Positions 1 to 6,248 are shown, counted from the stretch's first letter. The stretch: 8,075 nucleotides of DNA from Chlorobiota bacterium (GCA_013151975.1 JAADHG010000152.1:1-8075), one strand, 5' to 3'. A program made the numbers and translations. The notes: a model not told the origin generated them from the letters alone.

Positions 1-87
1 AATCTTCAGGAAGCATTCGATAAAAAATTGGATTTAAAAGCAAAAAGAGACCATGACAGACATCAAAATAACGAAAAGTTAAAGTAA
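1..87 (+). CDS. MazG-like nucleotide pyrophosphohydrolase, C-terminal fragment (5' end outside window)
   Basis: Frame 1 is open from the first base and ends at TAA 85-87, giving 28 residues that begin NLQEAFDKKLDLK and end RDHDRHQNNEKLK. I recognise this as the conserved C-terminal tail of the small MazG-like (all-alpha NTP pyrophosphatase) proteins of Flavobacteria. These hydrolyse nucleoside triphosphates, probably non-canonical ones, to monophosphate and pyrophosphate in the cytoplasm. The metal-binding helices lie upstream of the window and cannot be checked. In Flavobacteria this gene commonly sits just before aroA, and it does so here with a 39-base gap, which supports the call. The identification rests on the tail and the neighbour only. 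Confidence 0.7.
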   Translation, partial: NLQEAFDKKLDLKAKRDHDRHQNNEKLK

Positions 88-92
88 CTTTG
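85..92 (+). promoter_or_regulatory. Possible -7 element (TAACTTTG) upstream of aroA
   Basis: TAACTTTG fits the Bacteroidota primary-sigma -7 consensus TAnnTTTG exactly. It overlaps the stop codon of the preceding gene and lies about 35 bases before the aroA start. No TTG stands at the expected -33 distance, so this is a half-match. aroA may equally be read from the upstream gene. Confidence 0.35.
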
Positions 93-126
93 CGACGTTC
101 TCAAAAAGGAGAATAAATGAGTCAAT

Positions 127-1362
127 ATGGATATTACACTTCAAAAATCTAAAATTGTAAATCGTAATTCTGATATTACAATTACAGGATCCAAAAGCGA
201 ATCTAACCGTTTGTTATTACTACAAGCGTTATATCCTGAATTGAAAATTAACAATCTTTCCAATTCTGATGATACTTTAGTAATGTCCGAAGCATTAAGG
301 TCACCATCACATAATATTGATGTGCACCATGCAGGAACTGCCATGCGTTTTTTAACGGCTTTTTTTTCAACTCAAAAAGGTCGAGAAGTTGTACTAACAG
401 GATCCTATAGAATGCAAGAGCGTCCAATACACATATTGGTAGATGCCTTACAGCAATTAGGAGCAGCAATTACTTATGAGAAAACACAAGGCTATCCACC
501 AATTAAAATAACAGGAAAAGAATTTACTAAATATAAAGTTACACTTAAGGCCAATGTGAGCAGTCAATACATATCAGCATTAATGCTTATTGCTCCAAAG
601 CTTAAAAATGGTTTAGAGCTAACACTTAAAGGAGAAATCACCTCTGTGCCTTATATTAATATGACCTTGAGTTTATTAAACCAAATTGGTGTTGAAACAT
701 CTTTTAATGAAAACGTAATTATAATAAAACCAGCTCTTCAGAACCTAATATCCAAAACTATAACGGTAGAGTCTGATTGGTCATCGGCATCGTATTATTA
801 TAGTATTGTGGCTTTAAGCGATGTTGGTACTGCAATTAAATTATCGGCATATAAGCAAAACAGCTTACAAGGCGATTCGGTTTTGGCTAAGATTTATAAA
901 GCTTTTGGTGTAGAAACCACATTTAATGAGGAATCCATAATACTTAAAAAAACATCAGATGCTAATAATAATTTGCTAATCAAATTGGATTTATCTAATG
1001 CACCAGATATTGCTCAAACCATTGCAGTAACATGTTTAGGCTTAGGAATAGGATGTGAATTATCAGGATTACACACATTAAAAATAAAAGAAACAGATAG
1101 ACTTGAAGCTCTTAAAACCGAAATAGAAAAATTTGGAACTCAAGTTACAATTACAGAGGATGCTTTAAAGATATCTAATATTACTCCTCTAAAGGAGAAT
1201 GTGTCGGTCAATACATACAACGATCATAGAATGGCAATGGCATTTGCCCCTTTGGCTTTAAAAATTGGGTTTAAGGTAAATGATGCCACTGTAGTTTCTA
1301 AATCATATCCAAATTATTGGGAAGATCTTCAAAAAATAGGCTTTTCATTGAACGAATTTTAA
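127..1362 (+). CDS. aroA: 3-phosphoshikimate 1-carboxyvinyltransferase (EPSP synthase)
   Basis: This cytoplasmic enzyme transfers the enolpyruvyl group of PEP to shikimate-3-phosphate, the sixth step of chorismate synthesis for aromatic amino acids and menaquinone. The protein is 411 aa, usual for Bacteroidota and slightly shorter than the roughly 427 aa of E. coli. Visible motifs are GSKSESNR (21-28, PEP/S3P-binding Lys and Arg), HAGTAMRF (68-75), YRMQERP (94-100), SSQYISAL (145-152), the likely catalytic Asp in NAPDIAQ (Asp294), KETDRLEAL (321-329), YNDHRMAMAF (364-373) and the C-terminal Lys in SKSYPNYW (391-398). It is intact. The Pro101 position of E. coli is Phe75 here. ATG 127 puts the GSKS motif at the normal distance from the N-terminus. 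An AAGGAG at 106-111 lies 15 bases upstream, rather far for a working Shine-Dalgarno site. No terminator is seen before the queA promoter. Confidence 0.95.
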   Translation: MDITLQKSKIVNRNSDITITGSKSESNRLLLLQALYPELKINNLSNSDDTLVMSEALRSPSHNIDVHHAGTAMRFLTAFFSTQKGREVVLTGSYRMQERPIHILVDALQQLGAAITYEKTQGYPPIKITGKEFTKYKVTLKANVSSQYISALMLIAPKLKNGLELTLKGEITSVPYINMTLSLLNQIGVETSFNENVIIIKPALQNLISKTITVESDWSSASYYYSIVALSDVGTAIKLSAYKQNSLQGDSVLAKIYKAFGVETTFNEESIILKKTSDANNNLLIKLDLSNAPDIAQTIAVTCLGLGIGCELSGLHTLKIKETDRLEALKTEIEKFGTQVTITEDALKISNITPLKENVSVNTYNDHRMAMAFAPLALKIGFKVNDATVVSKSYPNYWEDLQKIGFSLNEF

Positions 1363-1379
1363 AATAAAGGGGCAAATAC

Positions 1380-1411
1380 TTGACAAGCCCTAATTTGAGA
1401 TTGTATATTTG
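1380..1411 (+). promoter_or_regulatory. Housekeeping (Bacteroidota primary sigma) promoter of queA
   Basis: TTG at 1380-1382 (within CTTGAC) is followed, after 21 bases, by TATATTTG at 1404-1411. This is a full match to the TTG / TAnnTTTG promoter of Bacteroidota. Transcription would start near 1417, giving queA an A-rich leader of about 30 bases without a Shine-Dalgarno site, which is normal for the phylum. This is the clearest housekeeping promoter in the window. Confidence 0.7.
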
Positions 1412-1448
1412 CAACTTTCAAAAAATAAATAAAAATAAAAATTTATAA

Positions 1449-2498
1449 ATGAAATTATCACACTTTCAATTTACACTTCCAGAAGAATTATTAGCAGAGT
1501 ATCCATCAGAACACAGAGACGAATCAAGATTAATGGTTTTGAATAGAAAAGAGCAAACCATTGAGCATAAACAATTTAAAGAGATTATTGATTATTTTGA
1601 AGAGGACGATGTTATGATTCTTAATAACACAAAAGTGTTTCCTGCAAGATTGTTTGGTAATAAAGAAAAAACAGGAGCAAGAATTGAAGTGTTTTTATTA
1701 CGAGAACTAAATGCCGAACAACGCCTTTGGGATGTATTGGTTGATCCTGCTAGAAAAATAAGAATAGGGAATAAGCTGTATTTTGGAGACGACGATATGT
1801 TAGTTGCTGAGGTAATTGATAATACAACATCTAGAGGTAGAACCTTACGTTTTTTATATGATGGATCGTATGGTGAATTTAGGAAAAAATTAAACGAATT
1901 AGGACAAACCCCATTACCAAAATATATAAAAAGAGAGGTAGAGCCAGAAGATGAAGAACGCTACCAAACTATTTTCGCAAAAAATGAAGGTGCTGTAGCG
2001 GCTCCCACAGCCGGATTGCATTTTTCTAAGCACTTATTAAAGCGTTTAGAAATTAAAGGTATAGATTTTGCTGAAATCACACTACATGTAGGTTTAGGGA
2101 CTTTTAATCCAGTTGAAGTAGAAGATCTTTCAAAACACAAAATGGACAGTGAGGAAATCTCAATCAATAAAATTGCTACCGATACAATTAACTCGGCACT
2201 TCAAAACAAACAAAGAATTTGTGCAGTTGGTACAACAGCAATGAGAGCTGTAGAAAGTGTAGTGTCGTCTAGTGGTACACTTAACGAATACACAGGTTGG
2301 ACCAATAAATTTATTTTTCCACCGTATGAATTTAGCATTGCCAATTGTATGATTACAAACTTTCACACACCAAAATCTACTTTGTTAATGATGGCTTCGG
2401 CGTTTGCAGGTCACGACTTTCTTAAAAGGGCTTATGAGGAGGCAATTAAAGAAGGTTATAAATTTTACAGTTATGGCGACGCCATGTTAATTATATAA
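1449..2498 (+). CDS. queA: S-adenosylmethionine:tRNA ribosyltransferase-isomerase
   Basis: QueA moves and isomerises the ribosyl group of AdoMet onto preQ1 at position 34 of tRNAs with GUN anticodons, forming epoxyqueuosine, the penultimate queuosine step. It is a cytoplasmic enzyme with no cofactor beyond AdoMet. The 349 aa length is standard. Family motifs in order are LAEYPSEHRDESRLMVL (15-31), NNTKVFPARLFG (59-70), GQTPLPKYI (152-160), ERYQTIFAKNEGAVAAPTAG (170-189), GLGTFNPVEVEDLSKHKMDS (215-234), the AVGTTAMRAVES stretch (259-270), TNFHTPKSTLLMM (303-315) and FYSYGDAML (339-347). It has its own promoter 5' and an intrinsic terminator 3', so it is probably monocistronic, with some read-through from aroA possible. 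No other queuosine gene is in the window. Start ATG 1449 fits the conserved N-terminus MKLSHFQF. Confidence 0.96.
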   Translation: MKLSHFQFTLPEELLAEYPSEHRDESRLMVLNRKEQTIEHKQFKEIIDYFEEDDVMILNNTKVFPARLFGNKEKTGARIEVFLLRELNAEQRLWDVLVDPARKIRIGNKLYFGDDDMLVAEVIDNTTSRGRTLRFLYDGSYGEFRKKLNELGQTPLPKYIKREVEPEDEERYQTIFAKNEGAVAAPTAGLHFSKHLLKRLEIKGIDFAEITLHVGLGTFNPVEVEDLSKHKMDSEEISINKIATDTINSALQNKQRICAVGTTAMRAVESVVSSSGTLNEYTGWTNKFIFPPYEFSIANCMITNFHTPKSTLLMMASAFAGHDFLKRAYEEAIKEGYKFYSYGDAMLII

Positions 2499-2507
2499 TT
2501 TACAATG

Positions 2508-2531
2508 AGCCTCGTTTTTCGAGGCTTTTTT
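2508..2531 (+). terminator. Rho-independent terminator after queA
   Basis: A 7-bp stem (AGCCTCG at 2508-2514 with CGAGGCT at 2520-2526) closes a TTTTT loop and runs into a T tract up to 2531. It begins 10 bases after the queA stop. It is the most GC-rich hairpin in the window and a textbook intrinsic terminator. Confidence 0.9.
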
Positions 2532-2564
2532 ATGCTACTTTGTACGACACAATTTTGTACCAGA

Positions 2565-3605
2565 ATGACAGTTAAGAAAAAAGATATACGCGCGTTAACC
2601 AAAGATCAGTTACGAGATTTTTTTGTTAGTCAAGGAGATAAAGCCTTTCGAGGCAATCAAGTGTACGAATGGTTGTGGCAAAAAGCTGCGCATAGTTTTG
2701 ATGATATGACTAACATCTCAAAACAAACACGCCAAATGTTGGAAGATAATTTTGTAATTAATCATATTAAGGTTGATAGCATGCAACGCAGTAAAGATGG
2801 TACTGTAAAAAATGCGGTAAGGTTACATGATGGATTAATTGTAGAATCTGTTTTAATTCCAACTAAAACGCGTACTACGGCGTGTGTGTCTAGTCAGGTA
2901 GGTTGCAGTTTAGATTGTAAATTTTGCGCAACAGCAAGCCTTAAACAAATGCGTAACTTAAATCCAGACGAGATATACGACCAAGTAGTCGCTATTGATA
3001 AAGAGAGTAAACTATATCATAATCGTCCTTTAAGTAATATTGTGTTTATGGGTATGGGAGAACCGCTCATGAACTATAATAATGTCATCAAAGCAATTGA
3101 TAAAATTACATCTCCCGAAGGTTTAGGGATGTCTCCAAAACGTATTACAGTCTCAACATCGGGAGTGCCAAAAATGATTAAAAAAATGGCTGATGATGCC
3201 GTAAAATTTCATTTGGCAGTTTCTTTACACTCCGCAATTGATACCGTGCGAACATCAATAATGCCATTCAATACCACCTTTCCTTTAAAAGATTTAAAAG
3301 AAGCCTTAGAATATTGGTATGCCAAAACCAACCGAATGGTGAGTTATGAATATATAATCTGGAAAGGTATTAACGATTCTCAAAAAGATATAGACGCCTT
3401 AGTAGCGTTTTGTAAACAAGTGCCTTGTAAAGTAAATATTATTGAGTACAACCCTATTGATGATGGCGAGTTTCAACAGGCTTCAGGCGAGGTGTTAAAT
3501 AATTATATTTACGCTTTAGAAAGAAACAGAATTATAGTTAACGTGCGTCGAAGTAGAGGGAAAGATATTGATGCTGCTTGTGGACAATTAGCTAATAAAA
3601 GTTGA
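2565..3605 (+). CDS. rlmN: Dual-specificity 23S rRNA (A2503) / tRNA (A37) C2-methyltransferase, radical SAM
   Basis: RlmN uses a [4Fe-4S] radical SAM mechanism to methylate C2 of A2503 in 23S rRNA and of A37 in some tRNAs. The protein is 346 aa from ATG 2565. Motifs are the N-terminal KAFRGNQVYEWLW (26-38), ACVSSQVG (106-113), the cluster cysteines C114, C118 and C121 in CSLDCKFCA, GMGEPLMNY (163-171, AdoMet binding), ITVSTSG (194-200), and the methyl-carrying Cys339 in RGKDIDAACGQ (331-341). All key cysteines are present. The frame stays open upstream to an ATG at 2505, but those 20 codons encode the queA terminator hairpin and a Cys/Phe-rich non-conserved peptide, so ATG 2565 is preferred. 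Between terminator and start only a shortened -7-like TACTTTG (2536-2542) and a repeated TTTGTAC (2539-2545, 2554-2560) are seen. Confidence 0.95.
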   Translation: MTVKKKDIRALTKDQLRDFFVSQGDKAFRGNQVYEWLWQKAAHSFDDMTNISKQTRQMLEDNFVINHIKVDSMQRSKDGTVKNAVRLHDGLIVESVLIPTKTRTTACVSSQVGCSLDCKFCATASLKQMRNLNPDEIYDQVVAIDKESKLYHNRPLSNIVFMGMGEPLMNYNNVIKAIDKITSPEGLGMSPKRITVSTSGVPKMIKKMADDAVKFHLAVSLHSAIDTVRTSIMPFNTTFPLKDLKEALEYWYAKTNRMVSYEYIIWKGINDSQKDIDALVAFCKQVPCKVNIIEYNPIDDGEFQQASGEVLNNYIYALERNRIIVNVRRSRGKDIDAACGQLANKS

Positions 3606-3612
3606 TAAAACT

Positions 3613-3634
3613 TCACGATTTTTAATTGTGATTT
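3613..3634 (+). terminator. Weak hairpin after rlmN, possible terminator
   Basis: TCACGATT (3613-3620) pairs with AATTGTGA (3624-3631) over 8 bp including one G-U, with a TTT loop. Only three T follow before CC. It starts 8 bases after the rlmN stop, the right place for a terminator, but the stem is AT-rich and the T tract short. It could be only a 3'-end stabilising hairpin. Confidence 0.4.
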
Positions 3635-3642
3635 CCGTAAAA

Positions 3643-3695
3643 TTGTCATTTCTGAGAATAACACTAACTGTGTCACATTGAGCGCAGTCGAAATG
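3643..3695. repeat. Dispersed intergenic repeat-like element (GTCAC..TTGAGCGCAGTCGAA..ATG type)
   Basis: Positions 3671-3695 contain TTGAGCGCAGTCGAA flanked by GTCACA and ATG, with CATT/AATG ends that can pair. I recognise this as a short sequence that recurs between genes in many Flavobacteria genomes. Just before it, 3643-3662 (TTGTCATTTCTGAGAATAAC) looks like a degraded relative sharing the GTCA..TGAG frame. Both lie in the gap between rlmN and the prenyl synthase, and no ORF covers them. Copy number cannot be judged from one window. Confidence 0.5.
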
Positions 3696-3710
3696 CAGTC
3701 CTATAAAAAC

Positions 3711-3761
3711 GGGAATATATTAGTATTTAAGTAATTTACTAAAATCACTTTCCCTTTTTTT
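3711..3761 (+). terminator. Compound hairpin followed by T7, possible terminator
   Basis: GGGAA (3711-3715) pairs with TTCCC (3750-3754), and inside it TTAGTA (3720-3725) pairs with TACTAA (3737-3742), separated by internal loops. Seven T follow directly (3755-3761). The geometry suggests an elongated intrinsic terminator for rlmN or the upstream repeat, just ahead of the prenyl synthase promoter. The internal loops make it less convincing than the queA terminator. Confidence 0.35.
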
Positions 3762-3781
3762 ATTGGTTTCATTTGAAATGC

Positions 3782-3789
3782 TATCTTTG
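3782..3789 (+). promoter_or_regulatory. -7 promoter element (TATCTTTG) just before the prenyl synthase start
   Basis: TATCTTTG is an exact TAnnTTTG match ending 9 bases before ATG 3799. The only upstream TTG near the -33 position (3763-3765) gives a spacer of 16, shorter than usual. If it is used, transcription begins about 5 bases before the start codon and the mRNA is almost leaderless. Confidence 0.45.
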
Positions 3790-3798
3790 ATTCATCGT

Positions 3799-4776
3799 AT
3801 GAAAATTGTTGAGCAAATAAAACAACCTATAGCTTTTGAAATGGAACTTTTCGAACAAAAGTTTCTCATTTCAATGTCTTCTAAAGTGGCTTTGCTTAAT
3901 CGGATTACACATTATATAGTGAACAGAAAAGGCAAACAAATGCGGCCTATGTTTGTGTTTTTGGTATCTAAAATGGTTGCGAATGGCGAAGTTAGCGACA
4001 GAACATATAGAGGGGCTTCGGTAATTGAGCTCATTCATACAGCAACGTTAGTACATGATGATGTGGTTGATGATAGCAACCGTCGTCGTGGATTTTTCTC
4101 CATAAATGCACTCTGGAAAAATAAAATCGCAGTACTAATTGGCGATTTTTTATTATCTAAAGGCTTGTTATTGTCTATTGATAATGGCGATTTCGATTTG
4201 CTTAAAATTATATCCATTGCAGTGCGAGAAATGAGTGAAGGCGAATTACTGCAAATAGAAAAAGCCAGAAAGTTAGATATTACTGAAGAGGTGTATTACG
4301 AAATTATTCGCCAAAAAACAGCAACTTTAATTGCAGCTTGTTGTAGCCTTGGAGCAGCTTCGGTAAAACCTGAATCTCAGGATGTAGAAACCATGCGCAA
4401 GTTTGGAGAACTCATTGGGATGGCATTTCAAATTAAGGATGATTTGTTTGATTACGGACAAGAACAAATAGGTAAGCCCACAGGCATTGATATTAAAGAA
4501 CAAAAAATGACGTTACCTTTAATTTATGTGCTTAATAACTGTACTCGTAAAGACAAAAAATGGCTCATCAATTCTATTAAAAATCACAATAAAGATAAAA
4601 AACGTGTCAAGGAAGTAATTGGGTTTGTTAAAGATAATGGAGGTTTGGAGTATGCCATTACCAAAATGAAAGACTTTCAAGTCGAAGCTTTACAAATCCT
4701 TCAACATTACCCAGAGTCTGAGTATAAGAATTCGCTAGAACTTATGGTAAATTATGTAATTGAGCGGAAGAAGTAG
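3799..4776 (+). CDS. Trans long-chain polyprenyl diphosphate synthase
   Basis: This all-alpha prenyl transferase adds isopentenyl diphosphate units to an allylic diphosphate to make the side chain of a respiratory quinone. Flavobacteriaceae generally use menaquinone-6, so a hexaprenyl product is my inference. The protein is 325 aa. Visible are GKQMRP (45-50, diphosphate-binding Lys/Arg), the first Asp-rich motif HDDVVDDSNRRRG (86-98; DDxxD at Asp87-Asp91), GDFLLSKG (115-122), QKTATLIAACC (172-182), and the second Asp-rich motif QIKDDLFDYG (211-220; DDxxD at Asp214-Asp218). The residues 4 and 5 before the first DDxxD are Thr83 and Ala82, not aromatic, which favours a long product over a C15/C20 one. 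ATG 3799 (MKIVEQIKQPI) is the usual family start. The frame is open to TTG 3763, but that would place the -7 promoter inside the gene. It converges with the next gene, 32 bases apart, with no evident terminator. Confidence 0.9.
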   Translation: MKIVEQIKQPIAFEMELFEQKFLISMSSKVALLNRITHYIVNRKGKQMRPMFVFLVSKMVANGEVSDRTYRGASVIELIHTATLVHDDVVDDSNRRRGFFSINALWKNKIAVLIGDFLLSKGLLLSIDNGDFDLLKIISIAVREMSEGELLQIEKARKLDITEEVYYEIIRQKTATLIAACCSLGAASVKPESQDVETMRKFGELIGMAFQIKDDLFDYGQEQIGKPTGIDIKEQKMTLPLIYVLNNCTRKDKKWLINSIKNHNKDKKRVKEVIGFVKDNGGLEYAITKMKDFQVEALQILQHYPESEYKNSLELMVNYVIERKK

Positions 4777-4808
4777 TGTTTTTAATCTTGACTATTTTTG
4801 TATCATAA

Positions 4809-5837
4809 TTATATACCTAGTTTTTTATTTATCCATTTAAAGGGCTTTTGAACTATTTTTGGAGCATTGAACCTATATCCAAAATATATTTTGGCATATA
4901 CTTTGTCGTTTACTATTCTTGTGGTTCTATCCTCATTGTACCAATTAATATTGAAGTTTACATTAGCACCAAAAACAATTTTTTTAGAACTAAATCCTAA
5001 TTGTAACCCACTTTCTAATTTTTTAATAAAGTATCTGTTTTTTTCAATAGAATTAATACCGTCATCGTACTTTGAAAATCGAACACCCAATGTAGGAGAA
5101 AGAAATGGAGAGATAAACCAGTTTTTTTGAATTACCCAAGTATAATAATAGCTAGCAGCCAATTGAAAATTAAAAATATTTTCAATAGCTTGTACGTTGT
5201 CAATGATATTTGAAAATTTAGTATAGTTATAATCAAACTTTGGTATAAAACTTCCTGCACTCGTTCTTTGCCATTCGGTTTGATAAACTACATTTCTTAA
5301 AGAAAACTCAGGATTTAATATATACGATGAAGATCCGCCCCATGTAACAATTTTTAAATTAGGAAATTGAATATAGGCATCTTCACCTTTTGTCCAGTTT
5401 GGTATAAAGTCATTAGTGTTTTCTACGTAATAACCCTCTACGTTACTATATTCAAGTTCTTGTGTCCAATTTCCTAAAAAAAAGCGAAAACGATAATCTG
5501 AAAAAGAAGATTCTCCTTTTAGACTATCATCATTATTACCTGGTAAAAATTTTGGAGAGAACCCAATACTTAAACCAATAAACTCATAATCGAGTGATAA
5601 TGTAAGTCTCAAATTAGTATTAGGAGTTAGCTTTAAAGAGGTATTGTCTAATTTGTCATTTAGTTCGTAGGTGTCTGTTTGAGTATCAATATTAGCTTTG
5701 ATAATAATTTTATCCACAAAGGAGATTATTGAAGTTGTATCCTGCTCAGTTAATTTTTGACCTGATACCTTTACAAAGCTTAGAATTATAAATAGCGATA
5801 TAAAAGTTTTAATTATACTAGGAGTGTTGCTTTTCAA
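4809..5837 (-). CDS. Secreted DUF4421-like protein, predicted outer-membrane beta-barrel
   Basis: The 342 aa protein begins with a signal peptide: basic N-terminus (MKSNTPSIIK), hydrophobic core (about 11-24) and likely cleavage after VSG at about residue 26, leaving Gln. The rest is rich in alternating aromatic and polar strands, such as NTNLRLTLSLDYEFIGLSIG (73-92), and ends near YFGYRFN, as in an outer-membrane barrel. The pattern of SIGFSPKF, YQTEWQRTSAGSF and YYYTWVIQKNWFISPFLSP is what I know from the Bacteroidota family DUF4421, whose function is unknown. The start codon is TTG (5835-5837). The frame continues upstream without ATG, GTG or another TTG before a stop, and no other Met exists in the protein. 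It is convergent to the prenyl synthase and divergent from the sigma operon. A role in that sigma regulon is possible but not shown. Confidence 0.75.
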   Translation of the reverse strand: MKSNTPSIIKTFISLFIILSFVKVSGQKLTEQDTTSIISFVDKIIIKANIDTQTDTYELNDKLDNTSLKLTPNTNLRLTLSLDYEFIGLSIGFSPKFLPGNNDDSLKGESSFSDYRFRFFLGNWTQELEYSNVEGYYVENTNDFIPNWTKGEDAYIQFPNLKIVTWGGSSSYILNPEFSLRNVVYQTEWQRTSAGSFIPKFDYNYTKFSNIIDNVQAIENIFNFQLAASYYYTWVIQKNWFISPFLSPTLGVRFSKYDDGINSIEKNRYFIKKLESGLQLGFSSKKIVFGANVNFNINWYNEDRTTRIVNDKVYAKIYFGYRFNAPKIVQKPFKWINKKLGI

Positions 5838-6055
5838 ACTAAAATTAATATTAAAATAAAAGCTGTCGCTTATTAATAATGAATTACGAAGATAACTAAT
5901 TTTTAAAATAAGGGAGTTTATAATTTGGGTTTAGTGAGTGAATTATAGGGCATCCTACTTGCTATATTGGATGTAAAATTTAAAATTGAAGCATTGTTAA
6001 TAAATACTCCAAAACTACCCTAAATTGCATACTATAAAAATTATTTTCACCCTCA

Positions 6056-6082
6056 GGCAACCTTTTGCACAATTGTTGCGTC
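6056..6082 (+). promoter_or_regulatory. ECF-sigma-type promoter (GGCAACC / CGTC), probably autoregulatory
   Basis: GGCAACC (6056-6062) is followed by a 16-base spacer and CGTC (6079-6082). ECF sigma factors classically recognise an AAC-containing -35 and a CGT(C)-type -10 about 16 bases apart, so both elements and the spacing fit. It differs from the housekeeping TTG/TAnnTTTG sites elsewhere in the window. It points toward the ECF sigma gene and would start transcription near 6089, leaving a leader of about 170 bases. Autoregulation is inferred from position. Confidence 0.65.
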
Positions 6083-6103
6083 TTTATAAATAGAAGCACA
6101 CCA

Positions 6104-6138
6104 AGTAATGTTTAATATCATGAAAAGTGATGTTTAAT
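6104..6138 (+). repeat. Pair of 13-base direct repeats (AGTRATGTTTAAT) in the sigma leader
   Basis: AGTAATGTTTAAT (6104-6116) and AGTGATGTTTAAT (6126-6138) differ at one base and start 22 bases apart, about two helical turns. They lie 15-50 bases downstream of the predicted ECF transcription start. A 9-codon ORF (MFNIMKSDV, 6108-6137) spans both copies. Whether the repeat is a protein site, an RNA feature or chance cannot be told. Confidence 0.5.
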
Positions 6139-6161
6139 TATTTTTTGATTTATAAAGGCAA

Positions 6162-6193
6162 AAAATCATAGCATAGCTACGGTTTTATTTTTT
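6162..6193 (+). terminator. Leader hairpin plus T tract, possible attenuator of the sigma operon
   Basis: AAAATCATAGC (6162-6172) pairs with GCTACGGTTTT (6176-6186) over 11 positions with one A-C mismatch and one G-U, around an ATA loop. ATTTTTT follows (6187-6193). It lies between the predicted ECF promoter and the sigma ORF, so termination here would give an RNA of about 105 bases instead of the operon mRNA. An alternative pairing, ATTTTTTG (6140-6147) with CAAAAAAT (6159-6166), would use up part of the left arm. The inner stem also resembles short palindromic intergenic repeats. Confidence 0.4.
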
Positions 6194-6220
6194 AACGCAT
6201 AGAAATTAGAAAAGAAAAAA

Positions 6221-6248
6221 TTGAACTCATTATATTGAACTTTATTTG
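6221..6248 (+). promoter_or_regulatory. Possible second, housekeeping-type promoter of the sigma gene, with ATTGAACT repeats
   Basis: TTG (6221-6223), a 17-base spacer and TTTATTTG (6241-6248) match TTG/TAnnTTTG except for one base in the -7 element. The TTG belongs to an 8-base direct repeat ATTGAACT (6220-6227 and 6234-6241). A transcript from here would start about 5 bases before ATG 6259. The match is imperfect. Confidence 0.3.

Noticed and set aside
3763..3798. 12-residue N-terminal extension of the prenyl synthase from TTG 3763
   Set aside because: It covers the TATCTTTG promoter element and is not part of the family N-terminus; ATG 3799 fits better.
4777..4808. Bidirectional terminator between the convergent prenyl synthase and DUF4421-like genes
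   Set aside because: The 32 bases are T-rich but I find no stem of useful length.
4867..5130. 87-codon plus-strand ORF inside the DUF4421-like gene
   Set aside because: It lies wholly antisense to a gene with a clear signal peptide and family-like pattern, and its product shows no recognisable domain.
5951..5973. Inverted repeat CATCC/GGATG as a terminator or operator
   Set aside because: The stem is 5 bp with a 13-base loop and no T tract in either direction; this can easily occur by chance.
6010..6017. TAGTTTTG on the minus strand as promoter of the DUF4421-like gene
   Set aside because: No TTG at the -33 distance and a leader of about 170 bases; kept only as a note in the intergenic entry.
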